Source of the DNA: Polymorphobacter multimanifer
GTDB taxonomy: Bacteria; Pseudomonadota; Alphaproteobacteria; Sphingomonadales; Sphingomonadaceae
Assembly (NCBI RefSeq): GCF_014205635.1
Contig: NZ_JACIIV010000005.1
Span: 62,001-126,000, forward strand
Length of the DNA stretch: 64,000 bases
Direction of reading: 5' to 3'
The notes under the pieces are model-generated. The model had not been told where the DNA came from. It searched no databases and was given only the letters and a program-made list of their open reading frames with translations. Each line of letters begins with the position of its first letter. The stretch's first letter is position 1. Both the position numbers and the translations under genes were made by a program. This document shows, piece after piece, positions 41,679-50,878 of this stretch.

Positions 41679-43656
41679 AGGAACCTCCTGGTTCGAGCGT
41701 TTCGAGACGGCTGACCAATTTTGCGAGAATGGTATCATCGGGGTGTTCGGCGGCCAAGGTGCGGAAGGCCTGGAGGGCGGCGGCATCGCCGGCCTCGAAG
41801 CGCTTCCACAGGACGTTGTGCTGGGCGGCGCTCTCCGCATCGGCAACGGGCTCATAGACTTCGATCGGATCGCCTCGGCCGCGCAGCGTGATGCGGCCGA
41901 GGCTGCGGCACACCGGCTCACGGATGTTGGCGATCGCCTCGCGGCTGACCATCGTGTAGCTGCCGGTGGCCTTGTTGGCGGCTTCGAGGCGTGCAGCGGT
42001 GTTCATGGCATCCCCAAGGGCGGTGTACTGGATACGGTCGGTGCCGCCGAAATTGCCGACGACGGCGTTGCCCCTATGTACGCCGATGCGGGTGCGACCG
42101 ATGCGCGGCCCCTTGGTCTCGGTGTTCCTCCCGAGTTGTTCGCCTGAATATTGCTGGATGGCGCGGGCCGCGGCGAGGGCGCGGTCGGCATCGTCCGGCC
42201 TTGCGACGGGTGCCCCCCAGAAGGCGATGACGGCATCGCCGACAAATTTGTCGATGGTGCCGCCGTGCGCCAGGATGATGCGGCTGATATCGTCGAGATA
42301 GGCATTGAGCAGGATCGAAAGCTCCTCGGCGGCCAGGCTGTCCGACAATTTGGTGAAGCCCTCGATGTCGGTGAACAGCGCATAGATGCGGCGCTTCTCG
42401 CCGTGCAGCGCCAGCTTTTCCGGCTGCTGGATGATCATCTGCGCGATATCGGGGGGCAGGTATTTGCCGAGGGCCGATTGCGCGAAGGCGCGCTGCTCGA
42501 CGCCGATCGAGCGTGCGGAGGCCGCAGTGGCGGCGTAGGCGATGATGAAGCCGATCACCCATCCGCCTGCCGGCAGCCCGATCGTGTCGATATCGAGGCT
42601 TTGCAGAAGGAAGGGCAGGCCGATGAGCCCGGCAATTTCCACGGCACCGATGCCGGCAGTGATGGCGGCGCGGAAGGGCGAGATGGAAGTGAGGGCGCCG
42701 GCGCCCACCACCAGGACTGCGGCGATCCAATAGGCCCAGTCGGGGAGCAGGGTGAGAATGCGGTCATCGAGCCGCTGGGCGAGGAGATGGCCGTGGATGG
42801 CGACGCCGGGCGTGTCCTGCCCCGAGACGCGGGTGAGCGGGGTTTCGAAGCGATCGACCATCGACAGGTCGGCGCCGATGAGGATGAGCCGGTCCTTCAC
42901 CAGCGGCGCCATTGCTGCGGCCATCGCCGGATCGGCGAACAGCTCGATGGGCAGCATCGTGAAAACGGGATGCTCGTCATCCTTCTGGCGGCGGAAGGCG
43001 ATGCCGCCGGCATAATCGCGCATCGGCCGGCCGCCCCAGCCGGCGTCGGCGGCCATCAGGTCCATGAGTAGGGGCTTTGCACCCGACAGCTGCGCGGGAA
43101 AGCGACGGATGACATTGTCGGTATCGACATCGACGCGCACATCGCCGCCGCCGACCTGTGGCGTGGCGATGCGCGACTGGAATCTGCGCAGGAACTTGTC
43201 CTGCCAGGGCGGCAGCGTGGGGACGGCTTCGTTCTCGGCGACGGTGGCGAGGCGGGTGGGGGTGCGCATTGCGCGAAAGGTTTCCACCAGATATCCGTCG
43301 TCGGGCTGGCCCTGGTCGATGAGAATGTCGATGCCGATGCTGCGGGCACCCATGGTGTCGATGCTGCGCAGCGCATCGGCCAGCAGCTTGCGATCGAGTG
43401 GCGAGCGCTTGCCGGTGCTGGCGAGCGTCTCTTCGGTGAAGACGATGATCGAGATCCGCGGGTCCTGCTCCACCACCGGGGCCGCAATGAACTGGCGGAC
43501 GTCGTAAAGCCCGCGCTCGGTATCGACGAGAACGGGAAGCTGCCAGCTGAAGCGCGCGATGCCGATGCCGGCGATGATGACGAGCAGCGTGACGAGCAGC
43601 CGGCCGAGGCCGACATTGCCGAGGAAGCGGCGCAGCGGGTGCAGCAGGTCAGTCAT
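41665..43656 (-). CDS. CHASE2-domain adenylate/guanylate cyclase
   Basis: 663-residue membrane cyclase. TM1 at about 19-37; an extracytoplasmic CHASE2 sensor domain at about 40-320 (DPRISIIVFTEETLAS, GARSIGIDILIDQ, DRLILIGADLSMVDRFETP); three membrane helices at about 330-395; class III catalytic domain from about 440 with metal-binding Asp in YALFTDIEGFTKLSD, then HGGTIDKFVGDAVIAFWGAP and RIGVHRGNAVVGNFGG. It makes cAMP or, less likely, cGMP; the substrate-specifying residues were not resolved. The downstream FecR-like gene overlaps by 14 bp. Confidence 0.9.
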   Translation of the reverse strand: MTDLLHPLRRFLGNVGLGRLLVTLLVIIAGIGIARFSWQLPVLVDTERGLYDVRQFIAAPVVEQDPRISIIVFTEETLASTGKRSPLDRKLLADALRSIDTMGARSIGIDILIDQGQPDDGYLVETFRAMRTPTRLATVAENEAVPTLPPWQDKFLRRFQSRIATPQVGGGDVRVDVDTDNVIRRFPAQLSGAKPLLMDLMAADAGWGGRPMRDYAGGIAFRRQKDDEHPVFTMLPIELFADPAMAAAMAPLVKDRLILIGADLSMVDRFETPLTRVSGQDTPGVAIHGHLLAQRLDDRILTLLPDWAYWIAAVLVVGAGALTSISPFRAAITAGIGAVEIAGLIGLPFLLQSLDIDTIGLPAGGWVIGFIIAYAATAASARSIGVEQRAFAQSALGKYLPPDIAQMIIQQPEKLALHGEKRRIYALFTDIEGFTKLSDSLAAEELSILLNAYLDDISRIILAHGGTIDKFVGDAVIAFWGAPVARPDDADRALAAARAIQQYSGEQLGRNTETKGPRIGRTRIGVHRGNAVVGNFGGTDRIQYTALGDAMNTAARLEAANKATGSYTMVSREAIANIREPVCRSLGRITLRGRGDPIEVYEPVADAESAAQHNVLWKRFEAGDAAALQAFRTLAAEHPDDTILAKLVSRLETLEPGGSYVVS

Positions 43657-43814
43657 GCGCGGCTGGCATCAAGTCTTGCAAGGCGAACGGTCCCCCCGGC
43701 GCTGCTGCCCGCCTCGTTCATGCGGCGACCATGCCACGCTGTCCAGTGCTGAATCGGGATGGACGGCGGCGCCACGGCTTGGCAGGCTGGCGCACGGCTT
43801 CGGGAGAGCGGCGG

Positions 43815-44474
43815 ATGCGGTTGATGATGGCAATGGGCGTGCTCGGCTGGGCAGCGGCGGCGTCGGCGCAGCCGGTGGCCGAAACGGGCATCACCCATGT
43901 GAAGCTGGAGACGGCGCTGGGGCCGATCATCCTGCGGCTGGAAGGCGGCAAGGCACCAATGACGGTGCGGAATTTCCTCCGCTATGTCGATCAGAAGCGG
44001 CTCGATGGCACCGGCTTCTACCGGGCGATGAAGATCGGCGAGCCGGGCAGCTTCGGGCTGGTCCAGGGGGGCGTGCGCGGCGAGGCGAAGCGGGCGCTCC
44101 CCCCGGTGGCGCATGAGCCCACGAGCCAGACCGGGCTTTCCAACACCGATGGCGCGATCAGCATGGCGCGCGCGGCCCCGGGCTCGGCGACCGGGGATTT
44201 CTTCATCATCCTCGGCGACTTGTCTTCGCTCGATGCCAAGCCCGATGCGGCACCGCCTCCCGGCGGCGACACCCTGGGCTTTGCGGCGTTCGGCCGGGTG
44301 GTCGAGGGGATGGCAGTGGTCAAGGCGATCCAGTCTGCGCCGATCTCGCCCACCGCGGGCGATGGGCCGATGAAGGGGCAGATGATCGCCGAGCCGGTGA
44401 AGATCCTGAAGGCGAGCCGGGTGACATGGTCCGCTCCGCCGGAATTCGACCCCGAGGTGCTTCCCGAGCCCTGA
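43815..44474 (+). CDS. Periplasmic cyclophilin-type peptidyl-prolyl isomerase
   Basis: 219-residue PPIase with a signal peptide (MAMGVLGWAAAASAQPV). The cyclophilin domain runs from about 33 to 205: VKLETALGPIILRLEGGKAPMTVRNFLRYVD (core PMTVRNFLRYVD), GTGFYRAMK, FGLVQGG, GAISMARAAPGSATGDFFIIL (core SATGDFFIILGD) and FGRVVEGMAVVKAI. GGGAG precedes ATG 43815. It converges on the M24 peptidase gene with a 3-bp gap between stop codons. Confidence 0.92.
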   Translation: MRLMMAMGVLGWAAAASAQPVAETGITHVKLETALGPIILRLEGGKAPMTVRNFLRYVDQKRLDGTGFYRAMKIGEPGSFGLVQGGVRGEAKRALPPVAHEPTSQTGLSNTDGAISMARAAPGSATGDFFIILGDLSSLDAKPDAAPPPGGDTLGFAAFGRVVEGMAVVKAIQSAPISPTAGDGPMKGQMIAEPVKILKASRVTWSAPPEFDPEVLPEP

Positions 44475-44477
44475 CCA

Positions 44478-45863
44478 TCAGGGCTGCGGATTGCGCGGGA
44501 TGAGGAGCAGCTCGGTCTGGCGGCCGTCGATGTACCTGACCGTGCTGCCATCGAAGAAGGCATCGACTTCGAGCATGAAGCGCGCCTTCTGGTTGTTCCA
44601 TTCGGGCACGGTGTGGAAGGACGCGAGTTCGATCGACCAGGCGGTGTCGGCGCCCACCGGATAGTCGCCGAGGCCGGGGACGCCCGACTGGTCTTCCCAC
44701 GCGCCGATCCAGGGGCCGGCGCCATGCCCGTGAATGCCGATGGGGTGGGTATAGATGAGCGGATCGAGCCCGGCGGCAAGCGCCTTTTCGCGCGCCGCGG
44801 CGAGCAGCTGGTTGCCGGTGATGCCGGTGGCGAAGCTGCTTGTCACGGCATCCTGCACGCGGTTGGCAGCGTGGAGGCCGGCGGTGAGGCCGGCGGGGGC
44901 CTTGGTCTCGCCCGCTTTCAGCACATAGGCCATCTGCTGGGTGTCGGTCTTGAGGCCCAGGGTTCCGGTGCAGAAATCGACATGGAGCAGATCGCCGTGC
45001 GCGATGATCTGCGGGCCGCTGCTGCGGTTGGGGGCGGCCATGCCGGCGATGCTGAAGGTGGGCACCTCGGCGCGCTGGATCGAGACGGTCGGCTGACACC
45101 AGGGGTCGAGTCGAAGATCGGCGAGGCGCTCGCGATACCACCAGACCACATCCTGCGTGCTGGTGACACCCGGCGTGATCACCTTCTCCGAAAACCCCAT
45201 CGGGATGAGCGCATGGGCGGCACGCATGATGGTGCGGTAGAGCGCCATTTCGGCGGGGATGCGGGTTTCCAGCCAGCCGAGTGCCAGGCCATCATGGCTG
45301 ACGAGGCGCGAGGCGTAGTCGGGGCCGAGGGCGGCAATCAGCTGGCGGTGCTGCGAGACGCTGAGGCCATCGGCGAGGGCGAACTCGTCGGAAATGTTGA
45401 TGGCGATCGTTTTGGGATCGCGCTCACGGACGATTTCGCCGATCCGTGCCCATTGGTCCTTCTGTTCTTCGGGGTTCCATGCGGGGGTGAAATCGCCGAC
45501 CTGATAGCGGGCGACAGCGAGGCGATCGACCCCGGCGTCCGGGCCCCTATCCTGGAAAATGAGGACGGTTCGGCGGCGCGCCGACATCCAGGTGGCGGGC
45601 AGCATCGACTTGACCACCGGGTCTTCATTGTATTCGCGCGCCACCAGAATCCACATGTCGACGCCGTGCTTGCGCATGAGCTTCGGCACCACCGTGTCGA
45701 GCCGGGCGGAGAGGATGGCATCGCGCACGCTGGCCTGGGTGCGCAGATCGGGGATGGCGGGCATGTCGGGGTCGGCAGCCGCGGCGGGCGCGGATATGGC
45801 CAGCAGGGGGACCAGCAGAAAGGGGGCCAGCAGGGCGGGCAAGAGCTTGAATATGCGGACCAT
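44478..45863 (-). CDS. Exported M24-family metallopeptidase (Xaa-Pro aminopeptidase-like)
   Basis: 461-residue pita-bread-fold peptidase with a signal peptide (LLPALLAPFLLVPLLAISAPAAAA). Five candidate metal ligands are in place: Asp in LLHVDFCTG, Asp in GLKTDTQQM, His in GIHGHGAGP, Glu in WSIELAS and Glu in RFMLEVDAFFD. The N-terminal creatinase-type domain covers about 35-230. ATG 45863 is used because it starts the signal peptide; an upstream ATG at 45935 would add 24 residues before it. Probably cleaves X-Pro bonds in the periplasm. Confidence 0.88.
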   Translation of the reverse strand: MVRIFKLLPALLAPFLLVPLLAISAPAAAADPDMPAIPDLRTQASVRDAILSARLDTVVPKLMRKHGVDMWILVAREYNEDPVVKSMLPATWMSARRRTVLIFQDRGPDAGVDRLAVARYQVGDFTPAWNPEEQKDQWARIGEIVRERDPKTIAINISDEFALADGLSVSQHRQLIAALGPDYASRLVSHDGLALGWLETRIPAEMALYRTIMRAAHALIPMGFSEKVITPGVTSTQDVVWWYRERLADLRLDPWCQPTVSIQRAEVPTFSIAGMAAPNRSSGPQIIAHGDLLHVDFCTGTLGLKTDTQQMAYVLKAGETKAPAGLTAGLHAANRVQDAVTSSFATGITGNQLLAAAREKALAAGLDPLIYTHPIGIHGHGAGPWIGAWEDQSGVPGLGDYPVGADTAWSIELASFHTVPEWNNQKARFMLEVDAFFDGSTVRYIDGRQTELLLIPRNPQP

Positions 45864-46038
45864 GGGCCTCCGGGCGGCGTGCGAATTGTTGTTCGCAACA
45901 TTGCAGGCGGGCCATCGGTTGTCGAGGGAGGGCATTCGTCAGCATGGCTTGCGCTTGGCGGCAGGGTTTCCTAGGGATGCGCCACTCATCGGGGCCATGG
46001 GGGCTCGGATCGTCCATTCGCTTTGAGAAAGTCATTTC

Positions 46039-46812
46039 ATGGCAAGCACACCGCCAACCCAGGGCTCTTCCGGGCAGAATACGCTTCCCCTGTTCTATTC
46101 GAACCTGGTCCCGCTCTCGTCGCAGCAGCATGCGGGTTTCGGCCTCAAGACGCGCGATGACATGGCCTTCACCAAGGGCACGCATGCGATCCCGGTGACT
46201 GTCGACGAGTTCACCGTGGTGCAGCGCCATTATCCGATCGTGTTCGGCCTGGGCGAAAACCCAGCACCGCTGGCGCTCGTCGGCCTGCAGGAAGGCCAGA
46301 ACCTTTATGTCGGCGCCGACAACATGTGGGAAGCCAACCAGTATGTGCCCGCCTTCGTGCGCCGCCACCCGTTCATGCTCGCGCGGCTGCAGCCGACGAG
46401 CGAAGAGCTGAGCCTGTGCTTCGACGATGGCGCCGGGCTGGTGACGGCCGATGCCGAGCAGAAGCTGTTCGACGGCACCGACCCGAGCGAGCTCACCAAG
46501 AATGTGCTGCAGTTCTGCGAGCAGTTCGAGCAGGCGGTGATGCGCACGCGCGCGTTCATGGACGAGCTGGCCAAGTTCGACCTGCTGATGGACGGTGAAG
46601 TGACCATCAACCGCGAAGGGCTCGACCAGCCGGCGGTGTATCGCGGCTTCCGCATGGTGTCCGAAGAGAAGCTGCAGGCCCTGCGCGGCGACCAGGCGCG
46701 CAAGCTTGTGCAATCGGGCATGCTCGGGCTGATCTATGCGCATCTGTTCTCGCTGGCGCTGATTTCGCCGCTGTTCGAGAGGCAGTTTGCCGCCAGCACG
46801 GCGAGCAAATAA
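46039..46812 (+). CDS. SapC-family protein
   Basis: 257-residue SapC-like protein. The family is named for a Campylobacter S-layer secretion gene and is common in proteobacteria near tryptophan halogenase or TonB receptor genes; its function is not proven. Typical segments: LPLFYSNLVPLSSQQHAGFGL, HAIPVTVDEFTVVQRHYPIVF, NMWEANQYVPAFVRRHPFML, and LLMDGEVTINREG with FRMVSEEKLQAL. Its stop codon lies inside the first hairpin of the three-hairpin element copy B. It converges on rsmD. Confidence 0.88.
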   Translation: MASTPPTQGSSGQNTLPLFYSNLVPLSSQQHAGFGLKTRDDMAFTKGTHAIPVTVDEFTVVQRHYPIVFGLGENPAPLALVGLQEGQNLYVGADNMWEANQYVPAFVRRHPFMLARLQPTSEELSLCFDDGAGLVTADAEQKLFDGTDPSELTKNVLQFCEQFEQAVMRTRAFMDELAKFDLLMDGEVTINREGLDQPAVYRGFRMVSEEKLQALRGDQARKLVQSGMLGLIYAHLFSLALISPLFERQFAASTASK

Positions 46813-46915
46813 CGAAGTTATTTGCCGACTCGTGCGCGGCGAGCCGGGCGCTGAGCTTCGCTCAGCGAACCGGTCTCACGTCAGCGCGGGCTTTGCCCGC
46901 GCCTCTTCCTTTCTC
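46807..46915 (+). repeat. Three-hairpin intergenic element, copy B (terminator-like)
   Basis: Hairpin 1 AAATAAC-GAA-GTTATTT (46807-46823, including the sapC stop codon), CCGACTCG, hairpin 2 GCTGAGC-TTC-GCTCAGC (46850-46866), GAACC, then hairpin 3 GCGCGGGC-TTT-GCCCGCGC (46884-46902) followed by CTCTTCCTTTCT. Stem sequences differ from copy A (14923-15028) but linkers and loops match. It sits between the convergent sapC and rsmD genes and may terminate both. Confidence 0.7.
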
Positions 46916-46921
46916 AGAGCT

Positions 46922-47467
46922 TCAAGGGCCCGGCCGCAGCAAATGCAGCCGGGCCTTTCCACGCACCCGGTCCACAAGCCGCTCGAAACCCTCGGCCTGC
47001 AGCGCCTCGGCCTTTCCTGTCTCGACACTGACCAGCGTCGCCGGCCCCAGCCAGCCTTGCTTGGCGAGCCGCTCGAGTGCGGGCACGGCAAGGCCGAGCG
47101 CATAGGGCGGATCGAGCAGCACCAGATCGGCCGGCGCGTCGGCGCGCCCGACCTGCTCGACGCGCATCGAGACGACCCTGGCTTGTGACCCGGCGCCGAG
47201 GGTGGCTACATTTGCGGCAAGGACGCGCGCCGCAGCACCGTCGCTTTCGATGAAGGTGCAGTGGGCAGCGCCCCGCGACAAGGCTTCGAGGCCGAGCGCG
47301 CCGGTGCCGGCAAAGCCATCGAGCACGCGCAGGCCTTCGAAGCTGCCGAGGCGCGAGGTGAGCATCGAGAACAGCGCCTCGCGGACGCGGTCGGCGGTGG
47401 GGCGGGTGGCTTTGCCCGGCGGCGCTGCCAGCGCGCGGCCCCGCCACTGGCCGGCGATGATGCGCAT
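46922..47467 (-). CDS. rsmD: 16S rRNA (guanine-966 N2)-methyltransferase RsmD
   Basis: 181-residue methyltransferase acting on 16S rRNA G966. Family N-terminus MRIIAGQWRGRALAAPPG, then TADRVREALFSML, SAM motif I VLDGFAGTGALGLEALSRGA, and the catalytic DPPY in LVLLDPPYALGLAV. Length is normal. The ATG shares one base with the rluB stop codon (TGATG), the usual rluB-rsmD pairing in this group. Confidence 0.95.
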   Translation of the reverse strand: MRIIAGQWRGRALAAPPGKATRPTADRVREALFSMLTSRLGSFEGLRVLDGFAGTGALGLEALSRGAAHCTFIESDGAAARVLAANVATLGAGSQARVVSMRVEQVGRADAPADLVLLDPPYALGLAVPALERLAKQGWLGPATLVSVETGKAEALQAEGFERLVDRVRGKARLHLLRPGP

Positions 47468-48840
47468 CAGCTGTTCGGACCGCGCTTGAGCTGGTTCATC
47501 AGCTGGCCGACGAGCTGTGCGGGGACTTCATCGACCTCGCGGGGGCCGAGGTCGCCGAGCTCGATCGGGCCATAGCTGATGCGGATGAGGCGCGAGACCT
47601 GCAGGCCGAGAAATTCGAGCACACGGCGGATTTCGCGGTTCTTGCCTTCGGTGAGCATCATCGAAATCCACAGATTGCGGCCCGTCCGGCGCTCGATGCC
47701 GGCGTCGATGGGGCCATAGACCGTGCCTTCGATGGTGAGGCCATCGATGAGGCTTTCGAGCGTGCGCTGGTGGATTTCGCCATAGGCGCGGACGCGGTAG
47801 GCGCGTGGCACGCCCGAGCTCGGCAGTTCGAGCGCGCGCTTGAGGCCGCCATCGGTGGTGAGCAGCAGCAGCCCTTCGGTATTCATGTCGAGCCGGCCGA
47901 CGGGGACGAGGCGTGGGAGCCCGGGAGGCAGCACGTCGAAGATGGTAGGGCGGCCGCCGGGATCGCGCGCCGTGGTGAGCACGCCGGCGGGCTTGTGGAA
48001 GCGGAAGATGCGGCTGGGCTCGATGCTGTCGATGGTGAGGCCGTTGACGGTGATGCCCATGAGGCCGGACACGATGGTGGCAGGCGTGGTGATGACTTCG
48101 CCGTGGAGCGCGATCCGGCCCTCGGTGATCATCTTCTCGATATCGCGCCGCGACGCGACGCCGGCGCGGGCAAGCAGCCGCGCGATGCGCTGCGGCTCGA
48201 CCGATTCGGGTGGCCTGGGGGCGGCGGCGCGGGCGGGTGCGCGGTCGCGCGGGGTATCTGCGGGGCGGGTGTCGGGCCTGCGGGGGGCAGGGCGGGCGGG
48301 CCGTGTGGCGGGGTTGTTGCGGCGGCCGGGGTTGGCGGCGGCATCTGCGGCTGCGGCTTCGGGCCGGTTGTGGAGGGCAAAGCCGGGGCGGCCCGGCATG
48401 CCGGCGCGGGCGGGTCGCACGGGACGATCGGTGCGGTCGGGACGCTCGGTGCGGGGGCGCTCGGTACGGGGGCGCTCGGGCCGGGCCGGGCGGGCAGGGC
48501 CTTCGGGGCGCTGGGGGCGCTCGGTGCGGGGGCGTTCGGTGCGGGGGCGCTCGGTGCGGGGGCGATCGCTGGTGGCGGCGCGTTCGGGGCGGCCGGGCCG
48601 GGTGCGGTCGCTGCGCTTGGGGGCTTCGGCAGGGCCATCGGCGCGGGCGGCGAAGCGGCGGGCGGCGCGGTTGGTGGCGCCCTCGGGGGGTGCCTTGGTG
48701 GCGCGCTTCGGCCGGCTTTCGCCGTCGCCCGAATCGCGCGGCGGCCGCGGCGGCCGGCTGCTGCCGGTTCGTGTAGCGGGGCGTGTGGCGCTCCGGGGGG
48801 CGGGACGATCGGAGTCCGATGGCTTTTTTGGCGGGCGCAT
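47467..48840 (-). CDS. rluB: 23S rRNA pseudouridine synthase RluB with long basic repeat N-terminus
   Basis: 457 residues. The C-terminal 240 are a normal RluB/RsuA-type enzyme: S4 domain RIARLLARAGVASRRDIEKMI, catalytic Asp in VGRLDMNTEGLLLLTTDGG, and TEGKNREIRRVLEFLGLQVSRLIR (core EGKNREIRRVLEFLGL). The first about 215 residues are a disordered Arg/Pro/Glu-rich region with many Arg-Thr-Glu-Arg-Pro units. Such extensions are frequent in alphaproteobacterial RluB and probably bind rRNA. It is co-transcribed with rsmD (1-bp overlap). Confidence 0.93.
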   Translation of the reverse strand: MRPPKKPSDSDRPAPRSATRPATRTGSSRPPRPPRDSGDGESRPKRATKAPPEGATNRAARRFAARADGPAEAPKRSDRTRPGRPERAATSDRPRTERPRTERPRTERPQRPEGPARPARPERPRTERPRTERPDRTDRPVRPARAGMPGRPGFALHNRPEAAAADAAANPGRRNNPATRPARPAPRRPDTRPADTPRDRAPARAAAPRPPESVEPQRIARLLARAGVASRRDIEKMITEGRIALHGEVITTPATIVSGLMGITVNGLTIDSIEPSRIFRFHKPAGVLTTARDPGGRPTIFDVLPPGLPRLVPVGRLDMNTEGLLLLTTDGGLKRALELPSSGVPRAYRVRAYGEIHQRTLESLIDGLTIEGTVYGPIDAGIERRTGRNLWISMMLTEGKNREIRRVLEFLGLQVSRLIRISYGPIELGDLGPREVDEVPAQLVGQLMNQLKRGPNS

Positions 48841-48932
48841 GGGCGTTCAGTGCGGGCTGTCACACGACTTGTCCAGCACGGTTGCAAGGCTGGTTGCATG
48901 CCGGGGCGACTTCGGGCTAGGGCATGCAGCGC

Positions 48933-49017
48933 GCGGGCGTGGTGAAACTGGTAGACGCGCGGGACTCAAAATCCCGTTCCGCAAGGAGTGTCGGTTCGAG
49001 CCCGACCGCCCGCACCA
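48933..49017 (+). tRNA. tRNA-Leu (anticodon CAA)
   Basis: 85-nt class II tRNA with encoded CCA. Acceptor GCGGGCG/CGCCCGC, anticodon stem CGGGA/TCCCG with loop CTCAAAA (anticodon CAA), a variable arm GTTCCGCAAGGAGT, and GGTTCGAGCCC in the T arm. Confidence 0.96.
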
Positions 49018-49036
49018 GCCCGCAAGACCCGATGGT

Positions 49037-50305
49037 TCAGCGGGCCGCCAGCATCATCGCGGCATCACGGCGATAGATGTCCGGGTTGCGCGCCAGGCCT
49101 GTCGCGGTGGGTGCCAGCGTGAAATAGCTGATATGCACCGGCACCGGAGCGGGCAGCGGGACGATCCTGTCGGTCCCCGGCGTCGCGAGCGGATCGTTGC
49201 CGTCGAATAGCCAGGTGGCAAGCCGGGCGGCGTCTTCGAGGCGTACGCAGCCCGAGCTTCGTGCGCGCCGCGCCAGTGCGAAGTCGCTGCGCTTGGGGGT
49301 GTCGTGCAGATAGATGCCGAGCTCGTTGGGCAGCATGAACTTGACGCGGCCCATCATGTTGCGCGGTCCCGGCCGCTGGCGGACGCGAAGCGACTGGTCC
49401 CCGCTTGCAACCCTTTGCCAGTCGACATCGCTGGCATCGAGCGGCGTGGCCTCGGGGGACCAGTCGCTCATGATCTCGAGATCGCGCGCACGCACTTCGG
49501 CCAGGCCCCGGCGGAGCACGGCCGGCGCTACACTGTCGCGCACGATGTCTTCGGGCAGGTTCCAATAGGGGCGGGAGACGACATGGCGGATCATCCCCGA
49601 CATCAGCGGTGTGGGCATGTCCGGGCGGCCGATGACGGTCTTCATGGTGCCGACCTGACGCCGGCCCTCGAACATCCAGAGCCGCGCCCCCGCCGCATCG
49701 ACGACGATATGCTTGTGTTCGGGCGCGGGCGGCAGCGCCCGGGCGCGTTCGAGATTGGCGGCGAGAAGCGAGCGATCCTCACCTGCGGCGATGGCTTCAT
49801 CGAACCGCGCGACAAGCGCTTCATAGAGGGGATGACGGGCCTGCAGCGCCTGCAGGTGTGCAGCAAGGTCTGGTGCTGCGGCGGCGGCCTGAAGGGCGGC
49901 ATCGGCGTCGAAGGGAGGGTTCGCTGCTTCGGGATCGGTGACGACAGGCACCGCCCCGCGCGGCGTGGCAAGATCATGCGCCCAGGACAGAAAGGCTTGC
50001 GTGAGCCGTGCATCGGCGGCGCGCAGGCTCTGCGGGTCTTCCGATCGAGCAGCCTCGATGGCAGCGATCAGGTCGGGCGTGGCATAGTCGGCCGCATCCC
50101 GGTTGTGCGCCGCACTGTTTTCGAAGGCTGCGAGCAACACCGCCGGACGTGAGCCGAGCGATGCGGGTGCCGTGAACAGGGCTGCGGGTGCAGCCACTTT
50201 CGGGCCACGATCAGGTGTCGGTTGGCAGGCCGCGAGCGCCATGCCGCACAGCAAAACCCGGACCGTGGCGTGCCACGATCCGGGGTGCAGGCGATGCCGG
50301 CGCAC
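49037..50305 (-). CDS. L,D-transpeptidase (YkuD family) lipoprotein
   Basis: 422-residue cell-wall enzyme making 3-3 peptidoglycan cross-links or attaching proteins to peptidoglycan. The lipobox is MALAACQ, Cys near residue 28. The N-terminal half is the helical scaffold domain of LdtD-type enzymes (LQALQARHPLYEALVARFDEA). The YkuD domain has KHIVVDAAGARLWMFEGRRQV, and the catalytic site YLHDTPKRSDF ... SSGCVRLEDA with Cys nucleophile. It stands directly after tRNA-Leu on the opposite strand, with its end 20 bp from the tRNA. Confidence 0.9.
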   Translation of the reverse strand: MRRHRLHPGSWHATVRVLLCGMALAACQPTPDRGPKVAAPAALFTAPASLGSRPAVLLAAFENSAAHNRDAADYATPDLIAAIEAARSEDPQSLRAADARLTQAFLSWAHDLATPRGAVPVVTDPEAANPPFDADAALQAAAAAPDLAAHLQALQARHPLYEALVARFDEAIAAGEDRSLLAANLERARALPPAPEHKHIVVDAAGARLWMFEGRRQVGTMKTVIGRPDMPTPLMSGMIRHVVSRPYWNLPEDIVRDSVAPAVLRRGLAEVRARDLEIMSDWSPEATPLDASDVDWQRVASGDQSLRVRQRPGPRNMMGRVKFMLPNELGIYLHDTPKRSDFALARRARSSGCVRLEDAARLATWLFDGNDPLATPGTDRIVPLPAPVPVHISYFTLAPTATGLARNPDIYRRDAAMMLAAR

Positions 50306-50334
50306 GGTCGGTTCGATCCGCTTGCCGACAGTGG

Positions 50335-50745
50335 TCAGCCGCGCTCGCCGGCGCGCTGGGTTGCCGTACCGTAGGTATCGGTGCCGGTGGTGCCCATGCC
50401 CGAAGCCGAACCGGTGGTGCCGGCGCGATCGCTGCCCATCTGGTTGGTTCCGGTGCCCGTGGTGCGGTTCATGTCGTTGTTCATCGTGCCGGGGGTCGTC
50501 GTGCCGGGGGTCGTCGTGCCGGGGGTCATCGTGCCGGGGTTGGTCGTACCGGGGCTCATCGTGCCGGGCTGGCCGGTGGCGCCCATGCCCTGATTGGTAC
50601 CCATGCCCGGGTTCGCACCCGTGCCCTGGTTCATGCCCTGCGCAGTACCCGGCTGGGTCGTGCCCATCTGGCCAGTCTGCGCAACGGCAATCGAGCCGAC
50701 GAGCAGTCCAGCGGAAGCGGCACCAATAATCATTTTCATGTTCAT
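50335..50745 (-). CDS. Gly/Thr/Met-rich repeat protein, exported
   Basis: 136-residue low-complexity protein with a signal peptide (MIIGAASAGLLVGSIAVAQ). The mature part is almost entirely Gly, Thr, Met, Pro, Asn and Gln, including six Pro-Gly-Thr-x-x units from a 15-bp tandem repeat at about 50484-50570. No family is recognised. GGGAG precedes the ATG at 50745. It is similar in composition and repeat style to the lipoprotein gene directly upstream (50879-51262), suggesting a duplicated pair with a surface or stress role that cannot be named. Confidence 0.65.
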   Translation of the reverse strand: MNMKMIIGAASAGLLVGSIAVAQTGQMGTTQPGTAQGMNQGTGANPGMGTNQGMGATGQPGTMSPGTTNPGTMTPGTTTPGTTTPGTMNNDMNRTTGTGTNQMGSDRAGTTGSASGMGTTGTDTYGTATQRAGERG

Positions 50746-50824
50746 GTCTGTTCTCCCACGACCGTCATGGTCTGTGTGTACAAGTAACCAATCTGCGTTT
50801 GGCTCCTCACTTTATTCTGTCGCT

Positions 50825-50862
50825 TGCCAGGCAAAGATATTCTTTGCAGTCGTTGCCTGGCA
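50825..50862 (-). promoter_or_regulatory. Nested inverted repeats between two Gly/Thr/Met-rich genes
   Basis: TGCCAGGCAA (50825-50834) and TTGCCTGGCA (50853-50862) are perfect inverted copies. Inside them GCAAAGA-TAT-TCTTTGC (50831-50847) forms a second perfect hairpin that competes with the outer one. The site lies in the 133-bp gap after the lipoprotein gene and about 80 bp before the start of the next gene. It may be a terminator-antiterminator-like switch or an operator. Confidence 0.5.
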
Positions 50863-50878
50863 TGACGATTACTGTGGC

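Noticed and set aside
50484-50570. Short regularly spaced repeats that could suggest a CRISPR array
   Set aside because: The units are contiguous 15-bp codon repeats in an open frame with no spacers and no cas genes.
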